DNA of 7,563 nt, from positions 1-7,563 of the forward strand of contig CANHGC010000068.1 of assembly GCA_947460045.1 (NCBI GenBank), read 5' to 3'. The notes beneath the pieces were generated by a model, which ran no database searches, was not told the DNA's origin, and worked only from the letters and a program-made list of their open reading frames with translations. Position 1 is the stretch's first letter. Every line of letters starts with the position of its first letter. Below are positions 1 through 6,472 of this stretch, in pieces. Origin of the DNA: Bacteroidota bacterium. Its GTDB lineage: Bacteria; Bacteroidota; Bacteroidia; NS11-12g; UBA955. The translations under genes were made by a program, and so were the position numbers.

Positions 1-637
1 AACCCACCAATATCAAAATGATTTTGCTGAGGTTGTCTAGCATTTTAACAATCCCATCGCCTTTTTCGCCATATTGGGTGAGGGCCACACCGAAGAAAAT
101 AGAGAAAACTACAATTTGTAGGATTTCATTGGTGGCCAATGCTTCGAACAAACTTTTTGGAAACAGGTGTTCTACGAAATGTTGAATGGAAAACGACTGT
201 GTTTTACCAATTACGTCTGAGGCTGAGGATGTATCGAAATTGTTGATGTTTAATTTAAGGGCGGCACCGGGTTCGAAAAAGTTCACCAACATCAATCCGA
301 GTAAAAGGGAGGCCAAGGAGGCGCTGAAAAACCAAAGCATCGAACGGCCACCCACGCGGCCCACGGCCTTCAAATTCCCCATTTTTGCTATGCCCACGAT
401 GAGCGTGGTAATCACCAATGGCGCGATAATCATCTGCACCAATCGCAAGAAAACCGAGGTGAGAATTTTGAAATATTGTCCAATTTGCTCAGCCCGGACG
501 ATGGTTTTGATTTCACCGCTGGCGTCTTTGATTTGGACTGTTTCTGGGTAGTATATGTGAATGAACTGTCCAACCACCGCGCCAATGATCATGGCGGCAA
601 GGATGTACCAAGTGAGGTTTTGTTTTTTCTGGCTCAT
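1..637 (-). CDS. Sodium:dicarboxylate (SDF/DAACS family) symporter, N-terminal part
   Basis: This is an inner-membrane secondary transporter that would import dicarboxylates or acidic amino acids with Na+ or H+. I translated the minus strand from the ATG at 637-635; the frame stays open for 212 codons to the left edge, so the C-terminal half is missing. The protein opens with a short basic leader and TM1 (about residues 8-28), then an outer loop, then TM2 with the family-typical stretch FLRLVQMIIAPLVITTLIVG (63-82). A third membrane segment covers about 100-120 and a further one about 172-186. These match the N-terminal half of GltP/GltT/DctA-type proteins. The diagnostic re-entrant serine-rich hairpin and the NMDGT motif lie beyond the window, so substrate cannot be judged. 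No Shine-Dalgarno sequence precedes the start. It is divergent from hldD, with 89 bases between the two start codons. Family assignment is firm; glutamate, aspartate, succinate or another substrate is open. Confidence 0.9.
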   Translation of the reverse strand, partial: MSQKKQNLTWYILAAMIIGAVVGQFIHIYYPETVQIKDASGEIKTIVRAEQIGQYFKILTSVFLRLVQMIIAPLVITTLIVGIAKMGNLKAVGRVGGRSMLWFFSASLASLLLGLMLVNFFEPGAALKLNINNFDTSSASDVIGKTQSFSIQHFVEHLFPKSLFEALATNEILQIVVFSIFFGVALTQYGEKGDGIVKMLDNLSKIILILVG

Positions 638-645
638 GGCTACTG

Positions 646-677
646 CAATTATACGTCAATCTTATGGCACATGTGAA
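646..677 (-). promoter_or_regulatory. Possible weak promoter of the symporter gene
   Basis: On the minus strand TATAATTG (653 to 646) matches the Bacteroidota -7 element TAnnTTTG with one mismatch. A poor -33 candidate, TTCA, lies at 677-674, 20 bases upstream. A better TTTG at 683-680 is spaced too far away (26 bases). The placement would give a leader of only a few bases before the ATG at 637. This is a consensus match only and could be chance. Confidence 0.25.
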
Positions 678-704
678 TGCAAAACGGGGGTTTCACACAT
701 GAAA
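668..704. repeat. Overlapping inverted repeats in the divergent promoter region
   Basis: CACATGTGAA (668-677) and TTCACACATG (692-701) pair as an imperfect inverted repeat (8 of 10 positions) across a 14-base spacer. The left arm contains the perfect palindrome CACATGTG (668-675). The right arm is nested in a second dyad, TTTCA-N4-TGAAA (691-704), which covers the presumed -33 element of hldD. The position would suit a regulator-binding site acting on hldD or on both divergent genes, but no known operator is recognised and short dyads arise by chance. Confidence 0.3.
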
Positions 705-721
705 AAATCGTTGTAGGTTTG
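691..721 (+). promoter_or_regulatory. hldD promoter, Bacteroidota type
   Basis: TAGGTTTG at 714-721 is a perfect match to the Bacteroidota sigma-ABfr -7 consensus TAnnTTTG. TTTC at 691-694, 19 bases upstream, is one mismatch from the -33 TTTG. Because the -7 box ends only five bases before the ATG at 727, transcription should begin at about 725-728, on or next to the start codon. The same TTTC-N19-TAnnTTTG arrangement recurs upstream of the kinase gene, which strengthens both calls. Confidence 0.6.
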
Positions 722-726
722 TTGTA

Positions 727-1701
727 ATGATTGTTGTTACTGGAGCGGCGGGATTTATTGGCTCGGCCTTGTTGGGTCAGTTGCAGCGCATGGGCTACGG
801 AGAATTGGTGGCTGTGGATGATTTTTCCGCAACGGAGAAGTTGCAAAACCTTGATGGTAAGTCAATTATGCACAGGGTTGAGCGCATGGAATATTTTCAG
901 TGGATGGCGGTAAATGCCAGTAAAATACAATTTGTGTTTCACATCGGTGCCAGAACAAAGACCAATGAATTTGACGAGGCGGTTTTGCATACTTTGAACG
1001 TAGATTACTCTCAAAAGATGTGGAACGCTTGCGTTGCGCACAGCATTCCCTTGATTTATGCTTCATCTGCGGCAACTTATGGGGATGGTACTTTGGGTTT
1101 TTCAGACGCGCCCGAAGGCTTATCGGCTTTGCAACCATTGAATCCTTATGGGAACAGTAAGCAAACGTTTGATTTGTGGGTGATGGATCAAATTTCCATT
1201 GGAAATGTGCCGCCATTTTGGTCGGGTTTTAAGTTTTTCAATGTTTTCGGTCCAAACGAATATCACAAAGGCCGGATGGCTTCTGTGGTATTTCATGCCT
1301 TCAATGAGATCAAACAATCAGGAAAAGTGAGTTTGTTTCGCAGCCATCGTAGCGAATACAAAGATGGAGAGCAGGCGCGTGACTTTATTTATGTGAAGGA
1401 TGTATTGTCTGTGTTGATGCACTTTTTTCACACCCGAAAAAATGGGGGACTGTACAATTTGGGAACGGGTCAGTGCAGAACCTTTTTGGATTTGGCAAAG
1501 TCGGTTTTTGTGGCAATGGGCAAAACGGAGGACATTGTTTTTGTGGATATGCCAGCAGACATCAGGGATCGATATCAGTATCATACAGAGGCCAATATGG
1601 ATCGATTGGTGGCGGCGGGTTATGTTATTCCATTCACGCCTTTGGAGTTGGCGGTGGAGGATTACGTGAATCACTATTTGGAGGGTCACACTTATTTATA
1701 A
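727..1701 (+). CDS. hldD: ADP-L-glycero-D-manno-heptose 6-epimerase
   Basis: HldD inverts C6 of ADP-D-glycero-D-manno-heptose to make the L,D sugar used for the LPS inner core; it is a cytoplasmic, NADP-dependent short-chain dehydrogenase-fold enzyme. The 324-residue product is close to the roughly 310 of E. coli HldD. The Rossmann motif GxxGxxG is at residues 6-12 (TGAAGFIGS), with acidic DD at 31-32 ending the second strand. The catalytic signatures are YASSAATYG (111-119), the YxxxK pair Y141/K145, and FNVFGPNEYHKGRMAS (171-186), whose K181 corresponds to the second catalytic lysine of HldD; NLGTG lies at 244-248. This HKG-MAS signature separates HldD from UDP-glucose 4-epimerases. The start is fixed because the glycine motif begins at residue 6, as in E. 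coli. No Shine-Dalgarno sequence is present and the promoter almost touches the ATG. It is divergent from the symporter and tandem with the kinase gene 50 bases downstream; no other heptose gene is in view. Confidence 0.95.
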   Translation: MIVVTGAAGFIGSALLGQLQRMGYGELVAVDDFSATEKLQNLDGKSIMHRVERMEYFQWMAVNASKIQFVFHIGARTKTNEFDEAVLHTLNVDYSQKMWNACVAHSIPLIYASSAATYGDGTLGFSDAPEGLSALQPLNPYGNSKQTFDLWVMDQISIGNVPPFWSGFKFFNVFGPNEYHKGRMASVVFHAFNEIKQSGKVSLFRSHRSEYKDGEQARDFIYVKDVLSVLMHFFHTRKNGGLYNLGTGQCRTFLDLAKSVFVAMGKTEDIVFVDMPADIRDRYQYHTEANMDRLVAAGYVIPFTPLELAVEDYVNHYLEGHTYL

Positions 1702-1704
1702 CAG

Positions 1705-1735
1705 TTTCGTGGTTGTACTTTACACCATACCTTTG
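1705..1735 (+). promoter_or_regulatory. Promoter of the histidine kinase gene, Bacteroidota type
   Basis: TACCTTTG at 1728-1735 matches TAnnTTTG perfectly. TTTC at 1705-1708 sits 19 bases upstream as a near-consensus -33 element, the same spacing and the same TTTC as at the hldD promoter. Transcription would start near 1739-1742, leaving a 5' leader of only about 10-13 bases before the ATG at 1752. The site lies entirely in the gap after the hldD stop codon (1699-1701), so the kinase need not depend on hldD read-through. I see no terminator hairpin after hldD. Confidence 0.55.
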
Positions 1736-1751
1736 AATAACAGATGATTGC

Positions 1752-4700
1752 ATGAATTTATTCCAGCGAAATACCTTGTTGATCTTTTTGGGAGCCATCC
1801 TGATCGCCGTATCTCAGGTGTTGATGGTTCGCGAACAGAATTTGGGTGCTGAAAAGGGATTGAAACATCGCTCAGACCAGATTGAGTTGGCGATGATTCA
1901 GGCGGCGGAGTTGGTGAAATTGGTGGATGATTCCATCGATCGCCAAGAGCAATTGTTGTTGAAGAGTACGCATTTGAGTTGGGCTGGATATACCCAATAT
2001 GCTAAAACCTTGCAGCGCAAGAACATTGATTTTTTCGTGTATGAATTTGGGAATCCGGTGTTTTGGTCAACCCAGAATTTTCAGATATCGGCCAATTTTG
2101 ATAAAGAAATCGAGTTGCAACGACAGGGGAATTGGTACGTTGCGGTGTATCGATATCGCCGCGATGGGAAGTCGTTCGCTTATGTGCTTCCTTTGATTGA
2201 GGCCAAGACGGTTTCGTATACCCAGGTTCGGGGTTTTCAAGATCCCAACCCCATAGAGTATTCCATTTCTCGGAATCCCGTAGAGAATTCAACGCCTGTG
2301 ATTGTTCCGGATGTGGAATTGTTCTATTTGGTGGTTGAAAATTACAAACATCCGTTTTGGTTTGATTTGCTGTTTTTGGCGGGTTGTTTGGTGGTGAGCA
2401 TGGCGGTTTTTTCTATGTTCAAGAAAGACAATGCTCAATTGCTTGCGGTGAGTGGGATTGTGCTTTCATGGTTGGGTATTTATTGGCTGTTTGAGAATGA
2501 TTACACGTTGATGGCCCTGAAAGAAACGTCGGTGTTCTCCTCGGATTTGTTTTATTCTGATTGGAGTGGCGGTTCTCTGGGACATTTGATATTTATTTCG
2601 GTTTTGGGATTGTTTGTGATCAGCAGCGCCGTTCGCTGGTTGGAGCAATGGGTGAATCGAACAACCATAGAATTGGGGCCTTTTATCGCTTCCAATGTGT
2701 TTATGCAAGGCAGTTTGTGGGTGTTGGTTTGGATGTTGCGCAATGGCGTGAATTTGGTGCAAGAGGGACAGATTAATTTGGATTTTCAGCAGTTCCATCG
2801 CCTGGATCTGTTCTCGTTTGTGAGTGTGGGGATATTGGCAACGCAATGGGTGTTGTTTTACAGAATGTTTGGGTTTTCGTGGCTGGAATTACACAAGCAA
2901 AAGCCCTGGGTGGTTCGATTGATTTCGGTGGCCCACACCTTGCCGCCGTTGGTGTTTGTATATACCAATTGGGATTTGCAGGCGCTGTTCCCTTATTGGT
3001 TGGGTTTTGTGTATGCTTGGATGGGGTTTGAATGGTGGATGGCAGATCGGAAAGATTGGCTGCGGGTGGTGTTGCGCGTGGTGCTGGCTGGTGTGGTTGT
3101 GAGCAGTTTGTTTGGCGAAGAATCGGCCATCAAAGAGAAAAGAACGCGTACTTTTTTGGCGCAAAATTTATTGGAAGGTACAGATGTTGAAACGGCCGAA
3201 AGGTTGGGTCAAACGGAGAAACAGCTGTTGCTCGACAAAGGCATTGTGGATTATTACACATGTACAGACGAAACCAAAGCGGAATTTGAGAAGCGCTTGA
3301 GGGAGTTGTATTTTGGTCCATATATCAACGATTTTGAAGTGAATTTTTTGGATTTTAATGCACTTGGGCGGTCTTATCGACAAGAGAATTCGTATGATTA
3401 TCCATCCATTCACAAGTTGTATAAGAGCGAAGATTGCGTGCCGGTGACCGGGAATTTTGTGAAGGTGAACAACTACAAGTTGAAAGGCAGTTTTATTGGG
3501 CGGTTTGATGTGAGTAGCATGGCGGGGTACCATGGGGTGTATTTTGTGATTTTATCGCCTCGATTGTCTTCGATGGAAGGTAGGTTGAGTGATTTGTTCA
3601 ATCGCAGTGTTTTGGAGCCGTTGTATGCAGACAATCAATACAGTTTTGCCATTTACAACAACAACCGATTGAATTACTCTTATGGTTCGGTAGACTATCC
3701 TTTGGGCAATTCTTTCGTGGAGTTGAATGGGTTTGTTTCTCAGGAGGGTGTGAATCATTTTGTAATGAAGGATGGTGCCAAGAATACGGTGGTGCTGTCG
3801 CGAAGCGAAGTAGATTTCATTTCTTCTTTAACTGGATTTACAGTTTTGGGATTGGGGGGCATCATGCTGGTGATGTTGTATTATTTTGTGATTTGGGTTC
3901 GGCAGCGATTGATCGTGATGGGGAATATCACAGGGCAAAAATTGAAGTTGCTCAGAAACTTAAGGAGCCGGATGCCTCTGGGAAATCAGGGTGAATTGTT
4001 CATTTCCAACCGATTGCAATTGTACGTGACGTGGATGGTATTTGCCACGTTTTTGGTGGTGCTGTTTGTGACGGTGAACTATTTCGTGAGGAATTATTCT
4101 GAGAGTCAGAAGGATGAATTGCGACAAAAGACGCACGAAATCGCATCGAAACTGAGCAGTAAAATCAACATTGATGCGGTGTATGATAAGTATCAAACGG
4201 GCTTGGTGTATGATTTGGCGGAGTATTACAACACGGATATCAATTTGTATCGCGCCGATGGCACGTTGTTGGTGTCTACGAACGATCGATTGATTGAGGA
4301 GAGTGTTCGCGGGCGCTTAATGAATCCGGCGGTTTATAAGAAGATGGATGCCTTGGGTTCGTCTACGTCTTTGGTGAACGAGAGCTTGGGGGATTTGGAT
4401 TACATTTCTTCTTACACGGCATTGTTGAACAAGGATTTACAGGTAAAGGGGTATTTGAATTTGCCCTATTTTTCGAATCGAAGGGATTTGTATCGCGACA
4501 TTTCGGAGTATGCGGTAACGATTATCAATTTGTTCGCTTTGGTGTTTGCGATCATGATTGTGATTGCTTATTTGGTGGCGCAGCGGATCGCCTTGCCATT
4601 GAATTTGATTCGGAAACAGTTGGCATCGGTGAAGATTGGGGAGCGAAATCAGCCGTTGGAATGGGATAAAAACGATGAGATTGGGTTGTTGGTGAAGGAG

Positions 4701-5429
4701 TACAACAAGATGATTGTGGAGTTGGATAACAGTTTGAATTTGTTGGCGGAGAGCGAAAGGCAAGGGGCGTGGCGTGAGATGGCGAAGCAGGTGGCCCATG
4801 AAATCAAGAATCCGTTGACGCCGATGCGATTGTCGTTACAGCACTTGCAATTTTCTTTGCAGCGCGACGATGTGAATTTGAAAGAAAAGATCCAAAAAAC
4901 GAGTGAGTTGTTGATCAGGCAAATTGATTCATTGGCTCAGATGGCGGAGGAGTTTAGTTCGTTTGCGAAGATGCCGGAACCCAAGTTGGAGCGGGTGAAT
5001 TTGGTGCAGGTTGTTTCTGATGCGGTGTTGTTGTTGGGTAAGGAGAGTGATATGCCCATCGATTGGAAATTTGATCGAGAGGAGGTTTTTGTGGAGGCCG
5101 ATCCGTTGCAGTTGGGTCGGGTGTTTACCAATATTTTAAAGAATGCCATTCAATCGATTCCTGCGGATCGCTCCGGGAATATTGCTGCCACATTGCAGGT
5201 GCGCGGCAAGCGGGTGTTTGTTCATTTTTCCGACAATGGAAAGGGCATTCCGGAGACGTTGAGGGAAAAGATTTTCTCTCCCAATTTCTCCACCAAGAAT
5301 TCAGGGATGGGATTGGGGTTGGCGATTTCTAAAAAGATTGTGGAGCAATTGGGCGGTCAGATTGCGTATCAGACCAAAGTGGGTGAGGGTACTACTTTTA
5401 CCATCGAGTTGCCGGTGTTGCAAGGGTAG
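1752..5429 (+). CDS. Large NtrY-like multi-pass sensor histidine kinase
   Basis: This 1225-residue inner-membrane protein would autophosphorylate on histidine in response to an external signal and pass the phosphate to a response regulator. The C-terminal core is complete: HAMP linker (about 942-994), HisKA H-box AKQVAHEIKNPLTPMRLSLQ with H1016, N-box with N1127 and N1131, G1 box DNGKGIP (1161-1167), F-box around F1175, and G2 box GMGLGLA (1185-1191). The NPLTP form of the H-box is typical of NtrY/AtoS-like kinases. Hydrophobic segments sit at about 5-25, 202-222, 228-247, 274-292, 310-329, 352-371, 387-405, 411-430, 436-453, 694-716, 756-779 and 918-941. They leave three presumed extracytoplasmic parts (26-200, 454-690, 780-917). 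Basic residues cluster in the predicted cytoplasmic loops (KK at 224-225, 717-740). No response regulator lies in the window, so it is an orphan here. The ligand is unknown. Composition is strongly G/T-rich, with leucine mostly TTG. It converges on queG with 2 bases between stop codons. Confidence 0.93.
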   Translation: MNLFQRNTLLIFLGAILIAVSQVLMVREQNLGAEKGLKHRSDQIELAMIQAAELVKLVDDSIDRQEQLLLKSTHLSWAGYTQYAKTLQRKNIDFFVYEFGNPVFWSTQNFQISANFDKEIELQRQGNWYVAVYRYRRDGKSFAYVLPLIEAKTVSYTQVRGFQDPNPIEYSISRNPVENSTPVIVPDVELFYLVVENYKHPFWFDLLFLAGCLVVSMAVFSMFKKDNAQLLAVSGIVLSWLGIYWLFENDYTLMALKETSVFSSDLFYSDWSGGSLGHLIFISVLGLFVISSAVRWLEQWVNRTTIELGPFIASNVFMQGSLWVLVWMLRNGVNLVQEGQINLDFQQFHRLDLFSFVSVGILATQWVLFYRMFGFSWLELHKQKPWVVRLISVAHTLPPLVFVYTNWDLQALFPYWLGFVYAWMGFEWWMADRKDWLRVVLRVVLAGVVVSSLFGEESAIKEKRTRTFLAQNLLEGTDVETAERLGQTEKQLLLDKGIVDYYTCTDETKAEFEKRLRELYFGPYINDFEVNFLDFNALGRSYRQENSYDYPSIHKLYKSEDCVPVTGNFVKVNNYKLKGSFIGRFDVSSMAGYHGVYFVILSPRLSSMEGRLSDLFNRSVLEPLYADNQYSFAIYNNNRLNYSYGSVDYPLGNSFVELNGFVSQEGVNHFVMKDGAKNTVVLSRSEVDFISSLTGFTVLGLGGIMLVMLYYFVIWVRQRLIVMGNITGQKLKLLRNLRSRMPLGNQGELFISNRLQLYVTWMVFATFLVVLFVTVNYFVRNYSESQKDELRQKTHEIASKLSSKINIDAVYDKYQTGLVYDLAEYYNTDINLYRADGTLLVSTNDRLIEESVRGRLMNPAVYKKMDALGSSTSLVNESLGDLDYISSYTALLNKDLQVKGYLNLPYFSNRRDLYRDISEYAVTIINLFALVFAIMIVIAYLVAQRIALPLNLIRKQLASVKIGERNQPLEWDKNDEIGLLVKEYNKMIVELDNSLNLLAESERQGAWREMAKQVAHEIKNPLTPMRLSLQHLQFSLQRDDVNLKEKIQKTSELLIRQIDSLAQMAEEFSSFAKMPEPKLERVNLVQVVSDAVLLLGKESDMPIDWKFDREEVFVEADPLQLGRVFTNILKNAIQSIPADRSGNIAATLQVRGKRVFVHFSDNGKGIPETLREKIFSPNFSTKNSGMGLGLAISKKIVEQLGGQIAYQTKVGEGTTFTIELPVLQG

Positions 5430-5431
5430 GG

Positions 5432-6430
5432 TTACGATGACTTGTGGGCTTTTATGAAATCCAGGGCGGTGTTTGCTTGCGCCAGGAGTTTTTTGTGGCC
5501 CGCGCGTTGCATGGCTGATTTTTTCAGTTGGTTTTTGATGCGCGCGGGCTCTTCGCTGGCTTGGTTCCATCGCTCGGCATCCCAAAAAATTAGCTCTCGC
5601 GGTTGGAATTGTGGTTCCGTGTGTGGTTTTGAGAAGCGGTTCCAGGGGCAAACGTCCTGACAAACATCGCAGCCATAGGCCCAAGTTCCAGTGTTGATTG
5701 TGGGGTCTATGGCCTCGGTTTTATCGGTGTTTTCGGTATCAATGTTGCCTTTGGGCCAAGTTTTGTCTTCGATGGTGAGGTATGAAATACATTGTGTAGA
5801 ATCGATGATTTGTGGTTGTACAATGGCTTGGGTTGGACATGCGTCGATACAGGCCGTACATTCACCGCAGTGGTCCGTTTGGGGTTGGTCGGGGGTGAGA
5901 TCAATGTTTCCGATGATTTCGGCCAGAAAGAAAAAACTACCCACGCCTTTTCTCAGTAATAAGCTGTTTTTGCCAATCCATCCCAATCCTGCTTTTACCG
6001 CCCACTGCCTTTCCATCACCGGTGCGCTGTCTACAAATGCGCGGCCTTCGAACTCGGGATACAAGGTTTTGATGCGATCGATGAGTTTGAATAGTTTGTC
6101 TTTGATGACGTGGTGATAGTCATCGCCCCAAGCGTACTTGGCAATTTGGGGGGTAGAACTGTTGGGCTGGAATGGGGTGGTTTCGGGGAAATAATTGTAG
6201 GCCAAGCTGATCACGGATTTTGAACCAGGCACCAACAAAGTGGGGTTGAGGCGCATTTCTCGATGGTTCTCCATGTATTGCATGTTGCCATGAAATCCGT
6301 TTGCAAGCCATTGGTCGAGGTGGATTTCTTCGCGATCAAGTTTCTCTGCTTTGGCGAACCCACAGGCCAAAAAGCCCAATTCTTGGGCCCAGGCTTTGAT
6401 TTGGGTTTCGGGGTTCAGAGACGGTGGCAT
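5432..6430 (-). CDS. queG: Epoxyqueuosine reductase
   Basis: QueG carries out the last step of tRNA queuosine synthesis, reducing epoxyqueuosine to queuosine at wobble position 34 with cobalamin and two [4Fe-4S] clusters; it is cytoplasmic. The 332-residue product shows the family landmarks in order: N-terminal LGFLACGFAKAE (18-29), GFHGNMQYM (45-53), FVDSAPVMER (132-141) with D134 as the presumed catalytic acid, AGLGWIGKNSLLL (147-159), and the ferredoxin-type cluster CxxCxxCxxxCP at C188, C191, C194 and C198. The second cluster is C214 (QCISYLTIE) with C254, C257 and C261 in GCDVCQDVCPWN. All eight cluster cysteines are present. Residues about 228-248, between the cluster motifs, form a Thr/Asp/Glu-rich stretch that looks longer than in most QueG proteins. 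The start is supported by the conserved N-terminal block beginning within 15 residues. It lies 42 bases downstream of the PAP2 gene on the same strand, so co-transcription is possible. Confidence 0.95.
   Translation of the reverse strand: MPPSLNPETQIKAWAQELGFLACGFAKAEKLDREEIHLDQWLANGFHGNMQYMENHREMRLNPTLLVPGSKSVISLAYNYFPETTPFQPNSSTPQIAKYAWGDDYHHVIKDKLFKLIDRIKTLYPEFEGRAFVDSAPVMERQWAVKAGLGWIGKNSLLLRKGVGSFFFLAEIIGNIDLTPDQPQTDHCGECTACIDACPTQAIVQPQIIDSTQCISYLTIEDKTWPKGNIDTENTDKTEAIDPTINTGTWAYGCDVCQDVCPWNRFSKPHTEPQFQPRELIFWDAERWNQASEEPARIKNQLKKSAMQRAGHKKLLAQANTALDFIKAHKSS
5713..5739 (-). repeat. Three imperfect 9-base tandem units inside queG
   Basis: TCGGT recurs on the plus strand at 5715, 5724 and 5733, exactly nine bases apart. 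On the coding strand this gives three ACCGA-containing units encoding Thr-Glu-Asn, Thr-Asp-Lys and Thr-Glu-Ala at about residues 232-240. The units are in frame and lie in a loop between the two iron-sulfur cluster motifs. Replication slippage is a simple explanation for the extra length of this loop. Confidence 0.5.
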
Positions 6431-6437
6431 CGCCCCG

Positions 6438-6445
6438 CGAAAATA
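6438..6445 (-). promoter_or_regulatory. Possible weak -7 element before queG
   Basis: On the minus strand TATTTTCG (6445 to 6438) matches TAnnTTTG with one mismatch and ends 7 bases before the queG ATG at 6430. No -33 element is found at the 19-base spacing used by the two better promoters in this window. It may be chance, in which case queG would rely on transcription from the PAP2 gene upstream. Confidence 0.2.
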
Positions 6446-6472
6446 AGTCAGGAATCCGGGAAAACGGTTTGA

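Noticed and set aside
186..551. Plus-strand ORF of 121 codons
   Set aside because: It lies antisense to the symporter gene, whose minus-strand frame gives an unmistakable SDF-family protein through the whole stretch.
671..698. CRP-type operator (TGTGA/TCACA)
   Set aside because: The half-sites are present but separated by 16 bases, whereas CRP sites need 6.
5301..5684. Minus-strand ORF of 127 codons across the kinase/queG junction
   Set aside because: It overlaps the 3' ends of both genes in another frame and resembles no protein family; the compositional bias of this strand makes long shadow frames common.
6434..6460. CCCG...CGGG inverted repeat between the PAP2 gene and queG as a terminator
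   Set aside because: The stem is only about four base pairs with a loop near twenty bases and no U-run follows, so it is not a credible intrinsic terminator.
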